DNA of 64,000 bases from Leptobrachium leishanense (GCA_009667805.1 CM019064.1:382926549-382990548); one strand, 5' to 3'; positions 35,331-47,302 are shown, counted from the stretch's first letter. The notes: a model not told the origin generated them from the letters alone. Numbers and translations are program-made.

Positions 35331-35456
35331 TTGTGCTTTTTGCTTTACCTTCAACCACCGTAACCTCTACTGCACGGGTGTCAAAGACAAGGCCCGCGGG
35401 CCAAATCCGGCCCGCCAGACCTCGTCATGTGGCCCGCCAGCCTTAAACTGCCCCGG

Positions 35457-35721
35457 GGGTTGAAGGGACCCAGATGCCGGGCAGCGGGAGTGCCTGCCCG
35501 GTCCTGAACAGTCCGTCCTGTTAAAGGGGAGGCGGCTGTGTGCAGGCGCAGCCAGTCACGTGGTCCGGCTAATCAGGTGGTACTGAGTCTCTGTACCACC
35601 TGACTGGCTGGACCGCGTGACCTGCGCGCGCACGCACGTAGCCGCATCCCCTTCAACAGGACGGACTGTTCAGGACCGGGCAGGCACTCCCGCTGCCCGG
35701 TATCTGGGCCCCCTCAACCCC
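35457..35721. repeat. foldback cassette
   Basis: Inverted arms: left GGGACCCAGATGCCGGGCAG, CCTGCCCGGTCCTGAACAG and CAGGTGGTAC; right GTACCACCTG, CTGTTCAGGACCGGGCAGG and CTGCCCGGTATCTGGGCCCC. The centre is near 35588. The same cassette, in the other orientation relative to its minisatellite, is at 44991-45261 in a different hAT family. Confidence 0.85.
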
Positions 35722-35739
35722 TGCCAGAGCTGGGGCAAG

Positions 35740-37090
35740 TATCCAGGTGAGAGCTGGCTGCCTCTGGGGCATATCCAGGTGAGAGCTGGGGCAAATCCAT
35801 GTGTAAACTGGGGCAAATCCATGAGCTGGGTCAAATCCATGTGTAAACTGGGGCAAATCCATGAGCTGGGGCAAATCCATGAGCTGGGGCAAATCCATGA
35901 GCTGGGGCAAATCCATGTGAGAGCTGGGGCAAATCCATGTGTGAGCTGGGGCAAATCCATGAGCTGGGGCAAATCCATGTGAGAGCTGGGGCAAATCCAT
36001 GTGTGAGCTGGGGCATATCCATGAGCTGGGGCAAATCCATGAGCTGGGGCAAATCCATGTGAGAGCTGGGGCAAATCCATGAGCTGGGGGCAAATCCATG
36101 AGCTGGGGCAAATCCATGAGCTGGGGCAAATCCATGAGGTGGGGCAAATCCATGTGAGAGCTGGGGCAAATCCATGTGTGAGCTGGGGCATATCCATGAG
36201 CTGGGGGCAAATCCATGAGCTGGGGCAAATCCATGAGCTGGGGCAAATCCATGTGAGAGCTGGGGCATATCCATGAGCTGGGGGCAAATCCATGAGCTGG
36301 GGGCAAATCCATGAGCTGGGGCAAATCCATGTGAGAGCTGGTGCAAATCCATGAGCTGGGGGCAAATCCATGAGCTGGGGCAAATCCATGAGCTGGGGCA
36401 AATCCATGAGGTGGGGCAAATCCATGTGAGAGCTAGGGCAAATCCATGTGTGAGCTGGGGCATATCCATGAGCTGGGGGCAAATCCATGAGCTGGGGGAA
36501 AATCCATGAGCTGGGGCAAATCCATGTGAGAGCTGGGGCATATCCATGAGCTGGGGGCAAATCCATGAGCTGGGGGCAAATCCAAGAGCTGGGGCACATC
36601 CATGTGAGAGCTGGGGCAAATCCATGAGCTGGGGGCAAATCCATGAGCTGGGGCAAATCCATGAGGTGGGGCAAATCCATGTGAGAGCTGGGGCAAATCC
36701 ATGTGAGAGCTGGGGCAAATCCATGAGCTGGGGCAATATCCATGTGTGAGCTGGGGCAAATCCATGTGTGAGCTGGGGCATATCCATGTGTGAGCTGGGG
36801 CATATCCATGTGTGAGCTGGGGCAGTATCCATGTGTGAGCTGGGGCAAATCCATGTGTGAGCTGGGGCATATCCATGTGTGAGCTGGGGCATATCCATGT
36901 GTGAGCTGGGGCAAATCCATGTGTGAGCTGGGGCAAATCCATGTGTGAGCTGGGGCAAATCCATGTGTGAGCTGGGGCATATCCATGAGTGAGCTGGGGC
37001 AAATCCATGGGAGAGCTGGGGCAAATCCATGTGTGAGCTGGGGCAAATCCATGTGTGAGCTGGGGCATATCCATGTGTGAGCTGGGGTAA
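35740..37090. repeat. GAGCTGGGGCAAATCCAT minisatellite, 18/22-bp units
   Basis: Tandem units of 18 bp (GAGCTGGGGCAAATCCAT) and 22 bp (the same with GTGA or GTGT added), plus minor TATCC variants. Neither strand carries stop codons in the units, so minus-strand frames of up to 460 codons are open (MDLPQLMDLPPAHG-type). These are artefacts. The same minisatellite is found at 42045-44965 and 60860-61920. Confidence 0.92.
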
Positions 37091-37446
37091 TATCGAAAAC
37101 TCATTTTTCAATAAATTGTACAATAATTGTACATTTGAATATCTACTTGCCATTATTCTGACTATGTTTCTGCTTTCAGAGCTAGTTATTACTTACATTA
37201 TTACAAAAAACAGTAATAATTGAATGCAGTGACAATAGTTTATGATAATAAAGAGTGGACACATAGTCCTACAGATACAACTGGCCCTTTGAGGGTGACC
37301 AAACTGCTGATGCGGCCCCGATGACATTTGAGTTTGACACCCCTGCTCTACTGACATTCACTTTAGAAATCTTGACAAAAAGTGTTGTCTTTAAAAATAA
37401 AAAAATTCTCTCATTGTAAAAGTATTAGAACTTGGAAAAACACATA

Positions 37447-38166
37447 TTGCATTCCTCGCGTATCGGTTTTGCGCGCATGCAAATGCGCATTTGCGCGAGG
37501 ACAAAACCATTTGCGCAGAACGTTGTATTTCAACATTCGCGCAAACGATGCGCGTTATCGTTTGACGCGGATGGACTTGCGCGAGCGTGATGAACTGTGC
37601 GCCTAAACTTAACATTGTGAGCGCAAATGCGTTAAGCGGATGGTATTTCAATAGATGCGCAACTTCCTACGAACAACATTTGTGCACATAATTTTAACGT
37701 CTTTGAAAACTTGGTGTTAACTGCAAATCTGAACGTTCTGGCCGAAACCAAATACACCAGCACGAAAAAAAAAAATACAGCACAGTATAGTTACACATTC
37801 TACACATCCCCAAACAAAAAAATTGTGAATTTGTGCATTTTTTTTTATTGCTGCAGCATGTATACTTTATTTTGACAGGCGCAAAAACGCTAGTGAGTCA
37901 ATTAAGGTGAATTGATGTCAATTAAGGTTCTTAATTCTGATTGGCTGAATCCCGAGAAAAAAACAGTTTGCGCACTGATTTACATGCGCAACGTTACTGC
38001 GCGCATATTACACTTCGTTTTGCGCATTTTTTTTACTAACGTTATTTTTTGACGGATGAGAAAATGCGTTCGGATCCGAATATCACGTTAATTTTCGCGC
38101 AATAACGCTGGACACTGCGCGCAAAAAAAATTGCGCTGGGCGAGCGCATTTGCGTAGAGAATGCAT
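37447..38166. repeat. CpG-rich element with inverted GCGCAAATGCG motifs
   Basis: Starts near TTGCATTCCTCGCG and ends near TTTGCGTAGAGAATGCATT, which are loosely inverted. Inside are many TTTGCGC and GCGCAAA motifs and a strong local palindrome GCAAATGCGCATTTGC at about 37479. Its high CpG content in AT-rich surroundings suggests a young or protected MITE. I could not read a target duplication. Confidence 0.45.
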
Positions 38167-38339
38167 TAGGGAGCTTAACCCCTTCCCGCCGCAGGACATT
38201 CTATGCAGTGGATGGGTCTTGAAGACGCAGGGGATACAGGTATGCCTCGCTGTCTTCAATGGGCCACCTCAGCCCCTCCCTCCCCCTGCAGCCAATGGTG
38301 CGTGCCGCATGTCGGCTACGTGGGCAGGCCAAATTAGAG

Positions 38340-39956
38340 GCCTATGGCAGCACCTGGTGGTGAGGCGTTAAGGCCGCCACCACCAAACCACCGGTCATCT
38401 GCCGCAAACCCACCAGCCAGATGCAGCCAACGAGCCGCCGAGCACAGTGCCAACAGCCGTAAAAAAAAGCCGACAAGCCGCTGGAAGGGTAAAAACAAAA
38501 CAATACGCTTGAAAGTGTCGAAATTTAAACGCAGTTTGCAATAAAGCTACTGAAAAAAAAATTCTGGAATTTACATATAAGATCCTGTGAATGATAATAA
38601 AAAGGTCTGATACAGAAAAAAGAAACACCGCTATTAAAAAAAAGAAGAAAAATTTGCAGAAAATATCCCGAAAAATGCCTAAAAGATCCTAAAAAATAAT
38701 CAAGGAATAAAGAGACATTTTACTGCAGATTATTATTATTATTATTATTATTATTCTTTATTTATAAAGCGCCGGCATATTCCACAGCGCTGTACAATAG
38801 GCACAGTATAGACAGGGTTACAATACATTGAACAACATTTGACAAACAGTACAGGAGGAGATGAGGGCCCTATTCCCGTAGGAACTCACAATCTGGGAGG
38901 GTTGGGGTTGGAAACAGGAGGAGAGGACTGTAAGGTGAGAGTGATTGATGGTTGTGTCAGTGAGTTGGGTGGTAGGCTTCCCTAAATAGGAATGTTTTAA
39001 GGGAGCGTTTGAAGGAAGAGAAGTTAGGGGAAAGTCTGACAGTACGAGGGAGAGCGTTCCAGAGAGTGGGGGCTGCACGTGAGAAATCCTGTAGTCTATC
39101 ATGGGAAGAGGTGATGCGGGGAGAAGCTAGTCGCAGGTCACTGTTTGACCTTAGGGAGCAGGCTGGGGTGTATTTGGTGATTAGTGAGGACAGGTAGTGG
39201 GGAGCTGAGTTAGTGAGGGTTTTGTAGGTAAGGATAACGATTTTGAACTTAATTCTGCAGTGGATGGGGAGCCAGTGAAGGGACTCGCAGAGGGGAGCGA
39301 CAGAGCGGCGGGTGAGGTGGATTAGCCTGGCGGAGGCGTTCAGGATGGATTGTAGGGGGGAGACGCGGGACAGAGGGAGACCAGATAAGAGATTATTGCA
39401 ATAGTCGAGTCGGGAGATTACCAGGGCGTGTATGAGTTGTTTTGTGGTGACAGCGGTAAGAAATGGCCGAATTCTGGAAATATTACGCAGTTGGTATCGG
39501 CAGGAGGAGGAAAGAGACTTGATGTGGGGGATGAAGGAAAGAGCAGAGTCAAGTGTAACTCCAAGGCAGCGAACTTGGTTTGATGGGGAGATGGTGATAC
39601 CCTCTAGATTAAAATAATAAACGGTTTATTAGATATTGAATTAAAACGGGAATATTTTTAACATTGAAGCCTATGGGGTTCGCCGGAATAAAGCTGCAGG
39701 ATTAAAACACCGTACAGGAGGGCATTTCGGCAACTTTTCTCTGCTATTCGGTGTTCTCTGAATAGATTAACCATCGCTTCTCTATGGGGGATTTCACTGC
39801 CATCGAACAGGCACCGCACTTGCAGGCAATTCGCCAAAATTTGGCAAACTGCCTGCACTCTCAATAGACGAATGGCCTCGAAATGTCACTGTATGGGGAA
39901 ATTCCCTGTTCAGTGCTATTTTGGGGCCAGATCGGCTGTCTCTGAAAAAACCCTAT
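38340..39956 (-). mobile_element. Harbinger-like MITE, copy G, split by L2 and lacking one end
   Basis: The right terminus (GGCTGTCTCTGAAAAAACCCT) is degenerate. The left terminus is missing: family sequence starts near ACCACCGGTCATCTGCCGC without an inverted end. The two parts rejoin at ACTGCAGATTA and AAATAATAAACGGTTTATTA, where an L2 LINE is inserted. Confidence 0.65.
38729..39606 (-). mobile_element. L2-type LINE 3' part, with ORF end
   Basis: The longest L2 copy in the window (about 880 bp). The minus strand starts within the reverse transcriptase C-terminal region: the pattern LDYCNNLLSGLPLSRVSPLQ and HWLPIHCRIKFKI is readable, followed by AAPTLWNTLP-like sequence. It ends in the 3' UTR and an (AAT)n tail at 38729-38756. 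A short AGATTA repeat at both sides (around 38724 and 39604) may be the target duplication. It is inserted into Harbinger copy G. Confidence 0.8.
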
Positions 39957-41006
39957 AATCTCACATATATCAATAAAACACATATTAGATTCACGCAATT
40001 TCAGAATGAAAATTACAGAAATAACATTTTAATACTAACATATAAGATGGATTTCAGCTGTACCATGAACATTGGGCCAAGTTGGTATGACAGGTTTCTG
40101 GGTTGAATAATATCAACTTTTTATCGAAATATACATTGTTTTTAAAAATGAGACTGCAGGGACAATCATTGTGCTATAACGTGTGATAAGATGAACTACT
40201 GTTGTTTTTTCGCTGACCTATATAATGTAAAGAACAGAGATATTACATGTTTAGGTTTTCCCCCATCCTCCACGTGACTGTGGCATGCTACAGTGTGAGG
40301 AGGACAGCTGTTAGCTGAGGCGGCCTACAGTACAGACCTCAGATTGCTGTGTGCTGCGCTGTCTGCCTGTCATGATCTGAGTGACAAGCAGTGCGGCACA
40401 GTGACTTGCAGGGGGGCCGTCCTATAGTACGACTGACTGCAACGCTCACGTCCCCCAGCAACATGGCTTGATGCACCTGGGAGAGGGGTAACTTCGAAAC
40501 AGAATATCTCCTTCTTTAAATTATGTGGGACATAATTCTGACAAAACTCTGACCTATATAAAGGGAGATGTGCCCTGTCAAATGGGCAAAACTAGTTTTG
40601 CCCATGACAGGTCCACTTTAAAAATCAGTGTAATACATATGTTATTAAAACATAATACTACATTGCTAAATATACAATAGCACTCCAGGCAACAGGAGTT
40701 TGAGTCAATTTTTCTTGAGCATCAGTATAGCAACAAATGGAATGAATATGAATTTCAAGCAGGTGGTACAATGGGAACAAAATTTGGAAGTAGCAGGTGG
40801 GGGACAGAGACACATTCCAGCCTGTAAACCAAGGAGATTATGTAAAATCAGGGCGAATAAAACCTTTCAGATGTCGCAGGCGTCTCAGCACATAATCTCT
40901 TGAACTGCTTACAATCATACAACAGTGAAATTATCCAAAGATTTCATGCTAGGAATGATGCCAGATACCACATAATGCCAATCCCGAATCTGTTGATGCT
41001 AAAAGC
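39957..41006. other. no recognisable gene
   Basis: AT-rich. Contains a short inverted pair TGGGCAAAACTAGTTTTGCCCA (a 22-bp palindrome near 40583), possibly the end region of an unresolved MITE. Confidence 0.4.
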
Positions 41007-41553
41007 TAGGCTTGTGCACTGATTTTTTTTTCGGTTCGATTCGATTTTTCAGATTTTCAAACTTTTCGATTCGGCTCGTCTCGACCGATTTCTGTTTCGA
41101 TTCGGTTCGGCTCGACTCGTTTTTCGTGTACATTTTTTTTTTCGGAATATCGACCATTTTTAGTATTTTCGTGTCACTTAGCTCGTTTTTTGTATTGACT
41201 TTTCGTGATTTTGGAAATTTTCATTTTTCGGAATTGTAGATGTTTTCAGAATATCGACCATTTTTCGTATTTTCGTGTCACTTTGCTCGTTTTTTGTATC
41301 GACTTTTCGTGATTTCGGAAATTTTCGTTTTTTCGGAACGTCTGCTCTCCTCGTTTCAAAGCAATAAATTTTGATTTGACACATTTCAAGTCCATTCGAA
41401 AATTCCGAAAATATTTCGTTTCGGCTCGGAAAACTTTTCGGATCTGCCATTTTCGGATCTAAAAATTTTTGCAAAATCGTCCGCATCCGAAAACACGAAT
41501 CGGGAAATTTCGTGAAAATTCCGAAATTCCGAAACCCGAAACGCACATCCCTA
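41007..41553. mobile_element. hAT-type MITE (TAGGGATGTGC family)
   Basis: Left end TAGGCTTGTGCACTGATTTT and right end ACGCACATCCCTA, with a perfect 8-bp duplication CTAAAAGC (40999-41006 and 41554-41561). The body consists of TCG-rich runs (TTCGGTTCGATTCGATTTTT, TCGACTTTTCGTGATTTC repeated twice). It is non-coding. Confidence 0.85.
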
Positions 41554-41618
41554 CTAAAAGCTCCCTGGATAAGAGGAATGTGTTGTCGTTTTTTAGACAC
41601 AACAGATCACTAACTATT

Positions 41619-41797
41619 AGGTCTATTCACTAAAAAGTGAAACTCAGAAGAACTGGCAGGAGAAGAGAACAATCTAGACCAAATAGTCGATTTGGAAAGT
41701 GAGATAAATGGGAAATTTCTCTGGTTTGGCTATTTTGACCTGGAATTTTCACTTCTCCAGGCAGTTCTCCAGAGTTTCACCTTTAGTGAATAGACCT
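41619..41797. mobile_element. palindromic MITE with AGGTCTATTCACT ends
   Basis: Ends AGGTCTATTCACTAAA and TTTAGTGAATAGACCT. The interior TTTGGCTATTTTGACCTGGA and TTTTCACTTCTCC are shared with the MITE at 46760-46940, which has different termini. Confidence 0.75.
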
Positions 41798-42044
41798 GAA
41801 TGTTTCATGTTTCCACACGTTTCCAGCCCTGAGCCTATAGGGACTAGGGAGCTGAGCCGGGCCGGCTCTTACCCCTATCTGGGCCATTCATTCTCTCTCC
41901 CTCCGCTCCAGGATTTCCCTTTAGCCTGCCAGGTCTTTGACCACATGACCTGTCAGCCAGTGGCGTAGCATGGGTTGTCAGCGCCCGGGGCCAGCCAAGA
42001 ATTGTGCGCCCCACCCCCCAACCTGTGGACACATTATCGATATT

Positions 42045-44965
42045 GCCCCAGCTCTCACATGAATATTGCCCCAGCCAGCTCTCACATGTATATTGCCCCA
42101 GCTCTCACATGGATATTGCCCCAGCTCTCACATGGATATTGCACCAGCCAGCTCTCACAAGGATATTGCCCCAGCTCACACATGGATATTGCCCCAGCCA
42201 GCTCTCACATGGATATTGCCCCAGCCCTCACATGGATATTGCCCCAGCTCTCACATGGATATTGCCCCAGCTCACACATGGATATTGCCCCAGCTCTCAC
42301 ATGGATATTGTCCCAGCCAGCTCTTACATGGGTATTGCCCCAGCTCTCACATGGATATTGCCCCAGCTCACACATGGATATTGCCCCAGCTCACACATGG
42401 ATATTGCCCCAGCTCACACATGGATATTGCCCCAGCTCTCCCATGGATACGCCGCAGCTCTCACATGGATATTGCCCCAGCTCACACATGGATATTGCCC
42501 CAGCTCACACATGAATATTGCCCCAGCTCACACATGAATATTGCCCCAGCACACGCATGGATATTGCCCCAGCTCACACATGGATATGCCCCAACTCACA
42601 CATGGATATGCCCCAGCTCATGGATATGCCCCAGCTCACACATGGATATGCCCCAGCTCACACATGGATATTGCCCCAGCCAGCTCTCACATGGATATTG
42701 CCCCAGCTCACACATGGATATGCCCCAGCTCATGGATATGCCCCAGCTCTCACATGGATATTGCCCCAGCTCTCACATGGATATTGCCCCAGCCAGCTCT
42801 CACATGGATATTGCCCCAGCTCACACATGGATATTGCCCCAGCCAGCTCTCACATGGATATTGCCCCAGCTCTCACATGGATATTGCCCCAGCTCTCACA
42901 TGGATATTGCCCCAGCCAGCTCTCACATGGATATTGCCCCAGCTCTTACATGGATATTGCCTCAGCTCTCACATGGATATTGCCCCAGCTCACACATGGA
43001 TATTGCCCCAGCTCTCCCATGGATATGCCGCAGCTCTCACATGGATATTGCCCCAGCTCACACATGGATATTGCCCCAGCTCACACATGAATATTGCCCC
43101 AGCTCACACATGAATATTGCCCCAGCACACACATGGATATTGCCCCAGCTCACACATGGATATGCCCCAGCTCACACATGGATATGCCCCAGCTCATGGA
43201 TATGCCCCAGCTCACACATGGATTTTCCCCAGCTCATGGATATGCCTCAGCTCACACATGGATATGCCCCAGCTCATGGATATGCCCCAGCTCACACATG
43301 GATTTGCCCCAGCTCATGGATTTGCCCCAGCTCATGGATATGCCCCAGCTCACACATGGATATTGCCCCAGCTCATGGATTTGCCCCAGCTCATGGATAT
43401 GCCCCAGCTCATGGATTTGCCCCAGCTCATGGATTTGCCCCAGCTCACACATGGATATTGCCCCAGCTCATGGATTTGCCCCAGCTCATGGATTTGCCCC
43501 AGCTCACACATGGATATTGCCCCAGCTCATGGATTTGCCCCAGCTCATGGATTTGCCCCAGCTCTCACATGGATTTGCCCCAACTCACACATGGATTTGC
43601 CCCAGCTCATGGATCTGCCCCAGCTCATGGATTTGCCCCAGCTCACACATGGATATTGCCCCAGCTCATGGATTTGCCCCAGCTCATGGATATGCCCCAG
43701 CTCATGGATTTGCCCCACTCATGGATATGCCCCAGCTCATGGATTTGCCCCAGCTCATGGATATACCCCAGCTCATGGATTTGCCCCAGCTCATGGATAT
43801 GCCCCAGCTCATGGATTTGCCCCAGCTCACACATGGATATACCCCCAGCTCATGGATATTGCCCCAGCTCATGGATTTGCCCCAGCTCATGGATATGCCC
43901 CAGCTCATGGATTTGCCCCAGCTCATGGATATTGCCCCAGCTCATGGATATTGCCCCAGCTCATGGATATTACCCCAGCTCATGGATATACCCCCAGCTC
44001 ATGGATATTGCTCCAGCTCATGGATATGCCCCAGCTCATGGATATGCCCCAGCTCACACATGGATTTGCCCCAGCTCATGGATATGCCCCAGATCATGGA
44101 TTTGCCCCAGCTCATGGATATTGCCCCAGCTCATGGATATGCCCCAGCTCATGGATTTGCCCCAGCTCATGGATATGCCCCAGCTCATGGATTTTCCCCA
44201 GCTCATGGATATTGCCCCAGCTCATGGATATTGCCCCAGCTCATGGATATTACCCCAGCTCATGGATATACCCCCAGCTCATGGATATTGCTCCAGCTCA
44301 TAGATATGCCCCAGCTCATGGATATGCCCCAGCTCACACATGGATTTGCCCCAGCTCATGGATATGCCCCAGATCATGGATTTGCCCCAGCTCATGGATA
44401 TTGCCCCAGCTCATGGATATGCCCCAGCTCATGGATATGCCCCAGCTCACACATGGATATACCCCCAGCTCATGGATTTGCCCCAGCTCATGGATATACC
44501 CCCAGCTCATGGATTTGTCCCAGCTCATGGATATGCCCCAGCTCATGGATTTGCCCCAGCTGATGGATATTGCCCCAGCTCATGGATTTGCCCCAGCTCA
44601 TGGATTTGTCCCAGCTCATGGATATACCCCCAGCTCATGGATATTGCCCCAGCTCATGGATATGCCCCAGCTCATGGATATGCCCCAGCTCACACATGGA
44701 TTTGCCCCAGCTCATGGATATGCCCCAGCTCATGGATATGCCCCAGCTCATGGATTTGCCCCAGCTCATGGATATTGCCCCAGCTCATGGATATGCCCCA
44801 GCTCATGGATATGCCCCAGCTCACACATAGATATACCCCCAGCTCATGGATTTGCCCCAGCTCATGGATATACCCCCAGCTCATGGATTTGCCCCAGCTC
44901 ATGGATTTGCCCCAGCTCATGGATATGCCCCAGCTCATGGATTTGCCCCAGCTCTCACCTGGATA
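42045..44965. repeat. CCCCAGCTCACACATGGATATTG minisatellite
   Basis: The reverse complement of the 35740-37090 minisatellite. Left part units are mostly 23 bp, with CCAGCCAGCTC insertions; right part units are mostly 18-19 bp (GCCCCAGCTCATGGATTT). All forward frames are open over hundreds of codons (the longest 745), giving PQLMDLPQLMD and CPSSWICPSSW strings. I do not regard any as a gene. Confidence 0.93.
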
Positions 44966-44990
44966 TTGCCCCAGCTCCGGAACCAGCAGG

Positions 44991-45261
44991 GGTTGAGGGG
45001 GCCCAGATGCCGGGCAGCGGGAGTGCCTGCCCGGTCCTGAACAGCGTGTGAGTCCGTCCGTGTTGAAGACGAGGCGGCTGCGTGCATGCTCAGGTCATGC
45101 GGTCTGGCCAGTCAGGTGGTACAGAGACTCCGTACCACCTGATTAGCCGGACCACGTGACCGGCTGCACCTGCACGCAGCCACATCCCCTTCAACACGGA
45201 TGGACTCACTGTTCAGGACCGGGCAGTCACTCTTGCTGCCCGGCATCTGGATCCCCTCAAC
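44991..45261. repeat. foldback cassette, second copy
   Basis: Left arm GGTTGAGGGGGCCCAGATGC, CGGGCAGCGGGAGTGCCTGC and GTCAGGTGGTAC; right arm GTACCACCTGATTAGCCGG, CTGTTCAGGACCGGGCAG and GGCATCTGGATCCCCTCAAC. It is the same cassette as 35457-35721. Confidence 0.85.
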
Positions 45262-45420
45262 CCGCGGGCCCTTGGGCGGCGCCCGAGGGCCCGGCGGGTC
45301 AGTCCGGGCCTCAAGTTTTAGGGGCGCAAATTTCTTTTGAAATTATGCGCCCCTAAGAAAACTGCGCCCGGGGTCACGGCCCCCCCAGCCCCCCCCCCAC
45401 GCTACGCCACTGCTGTCAGC

Positions 45421-46756
45421 TCTGGCCTACTCCCTTTATAAGGCAGCCTCTCTCATTTCCCTGGGCTCTTTTATAAGGGTTACTCCTGCTACCTGGTATT
45501 CTGTTCCTGCTCCTTGTAATTCTCTGTTATTTGCCTTTTGTTTATTTGGTTTAGTTTATTTCTGTTTCCCTTGTTTGTTTGTACTCCAGTTTTCATTGTC
45601 ATTGCCATTTGTTTACTTTTGGTTCATCCTTCCTGACCTGTGTGTTTCTGTTATCTGATCTCCTCTGTACCAAACCCTGGCTCGGTATGGCTACCCTTCT
45701 GGCTCCGATTCCTGGTTCTCTCTGACTGTGTATTGTATTCTGCCAGCCCCGATCCGCAACCCTTTTCCATGGAGACACCTGCCACCCTGTATTCTCCCCT
45801 GCGGCAGCTGCAACATACGGGAGATGCCGGGGTCGGCTGGGTGAATGACTTATCTTCAGTGACTCCTTATGGACATTGCTGTAGCAGTGACATGAGAAAG
45901 ACTAATGCTCGTTAACCTGGAAATCAACCCATTTTGGGCCTTCTCCCAGGTTAGTCTCCCGCAAAAGGGGGAGATATGTGACGTGCGTCACTTTGGCCTA
46001 GAAATGTATTTGAGAAGTGCGGGCCTGAAGTTTCATATTATTTCCCTGCCCTTTACTTTGTAAAAGTCACCCTGTATCTACAATTGTAGATGCAGGGTGT
46101 TTGTGTTTTCTGTACCCTATTCCTTGATGTCTGTGTTATATTACTATTCCCTTATGTATTTATTGTGGAGTCTCCTGTAGTATATACTGTGCTGTTTTTC
46201 CTATATGTATTTGTGAGTAATGGATTCCTTTGTCTGGCCATGCTTGCATCACCCTTCCCCCAGGAACTAGCTTTAACCAGATTACTACTACCTGTTACTT
46301 CCTGATCTGCTGGTGAAACCGGAACGCAAAGGGTAAATTAGTGATCGCTAATTTTTCCTCTTAGCATCTCTATTTTAGCGAGTGGCACACAATAGTCATC
46401 TTTAAGTCCAGGCAAATACTGTATTGCCAATAGCTTTAACATTAGATCAGGAAGGAATTTATACTCACGACTTATTACTAGGGGTCAAGGACTTTTTGTT
46501 CCTTTCTCTGGAATAGTAGATGAAGACAGAATATATTTTGAACTTTTTTATTTTAACTTTAAAGATTAATGAACAATAAAATTATGTTTGTTTATCTGTT
46601 GTATTCAGGCACGGACTGACAGCTCTTGGAACCCCCGGGCAATAAGAGATCATGGGCCTCCCCCATTGCGCCTGCCCGCACGCAAGCACTGCCCATATGT
46701 ACATTGTTGAATTACATAATTTATTTCTCCATACCAGTTTCAAAATGAAAATACGT
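45421..46756. other. no recognisable gene
   Basis: T-rich at 45520-45620. It may hold decayed LTR-type sequence (TATGGCTACCCTTCTGGCTC, CCCTTTTCCATGGAGACACC), but I cannot show paired repeats. Confidence 0.35.
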
Positions 46757-46759
46757 ATA

Positions 46760-46940
46760 CAGGGTTATTCAGAGAAAGGTGAAACTCTGGAGAACTTTTG
46801 AAGAAGTGAAGATTCTAGGTCAAAATAGCCAAACCAGAAAATTCTCCCATTTATCTCACTTTCCAAATCAGCTATTTTGACCTAGAATTTTCACTTCTCC
46901 AAAGGTTCTCCAGAGTTTCACCTTTCTCTGAATAACCCTG
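46760..46940. mobile_element. palindromic MITE with Harbinger-like ends
   Basis: 181 bp, ends CAGGGTTATTCAGAGAAAGG and CCTTTCTCTGAATAACCCTG, duplication ATA at 46757-46759 and 46941-46943. The ends equal the 900-bp Harbinger-like family, but the interior equals the MITE at 41619-41797. Confidence 0.85.
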
Positions 46941-46977
46941 ATAGTCACAGCCATGACTTACGGTCTGGTATAGTGGG

Positions 46978-47302
46978 TGTTAAATTATAACTATAAGCAA
47001 ACAAAAACAATATTATAATTACCATATATGGAATCCCAAAAAGTCTGTCATTTCGTCATCATATATCAAAATAGAGAAAGACGCCGCGCTACGCCGCGCT
47101 ACGCCGCGCTACACTGATCAGAAAGTGACAATAAAACCAACCACACCGGAATATGGCCGTTTCACATCTGAATATCTCGTTGATAGTCAGACCAGTTTAT
47201 TATTTCAACATCCAATAGAAACGTTTGTTGTAGAAAAGACATTCCTATCCACTCCACATAGGAATGAGATATAACAGCCAATCAAAGCAGATACATTTCT
47301 AC
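46978..47302. repeat. direct repeat, copy 1 (possible LTR)
   Basis: Begins TGTTAAATTATAACTATAAG and ends ACATTTCTACA. It matches 52258-52573 at well over 90 percent by eye. It contains a tandem of ACGCCGCGCT (three copies here, two in the other). The TG...CA ends suit an LTR, but no primer-binding site, polypurine tract or target duplication is evident. Confidence 0.6.

Larger units (their letters stand above)
35373..37345. mobile_element. non-autonomous hAT with foldback and minisatellite
   Basis: Left end CACGGGTGTCAAAGAC, right end GAGTTTGACACCCCTG, and a perfect 8-bp duplication CTCTACTG (35365-35372 and 37346-37353). The 1973-bp interior is a GC-rich foldback (35457-35721) followed by about 1.35 kb of the GAGCTGGGGCAAATCCAT minisatellite and an AT-rich right part. 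It encodes no transposase. Confidence 0.9.
41958..45412. mobile_element. large non-autonomous hAT with minisatellite and foldback
   Basis: Left end CAGTGGCGTAGCATGGG, right end CACGCTACGCCACTG, with a perfect 8-bp duplication CTGTCAGC (41950-41957 and 45413-45420). Subterminal GCGCCCGGGG and ACTGCGCCCGGGG are inverted relatives. The 3455-bp body is about 2.9 kb of minisatellite plus a foldback cassette at 44991-45261. It carries no transposase. The termini differ from those of the hAT at 35373, yet the cargo is the same. Confidence 0.9.

Noticed and set aside
36000..37000. CRISPR array
   Set aside because: No constant repeat with variable spacers: the units are contiguous tandem copies, and the context is a vertebrate transposon.
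35670..37153. 440-460-codon minus-strand frames
   Set aside because: Artefacts of the GAGCTGGGGCAAATCCAT array; overlapping frames are equally open.
42066..44303. A 745-codon open frame of PQLMDLPQLMD repeats, and similar long frames nearby
   Set aside because: The minisatellite unit has no stop in any forward frame, so all three frames are open; the translation is the same short string and the units vary in length (18-23 bp), which would shift a real protein.
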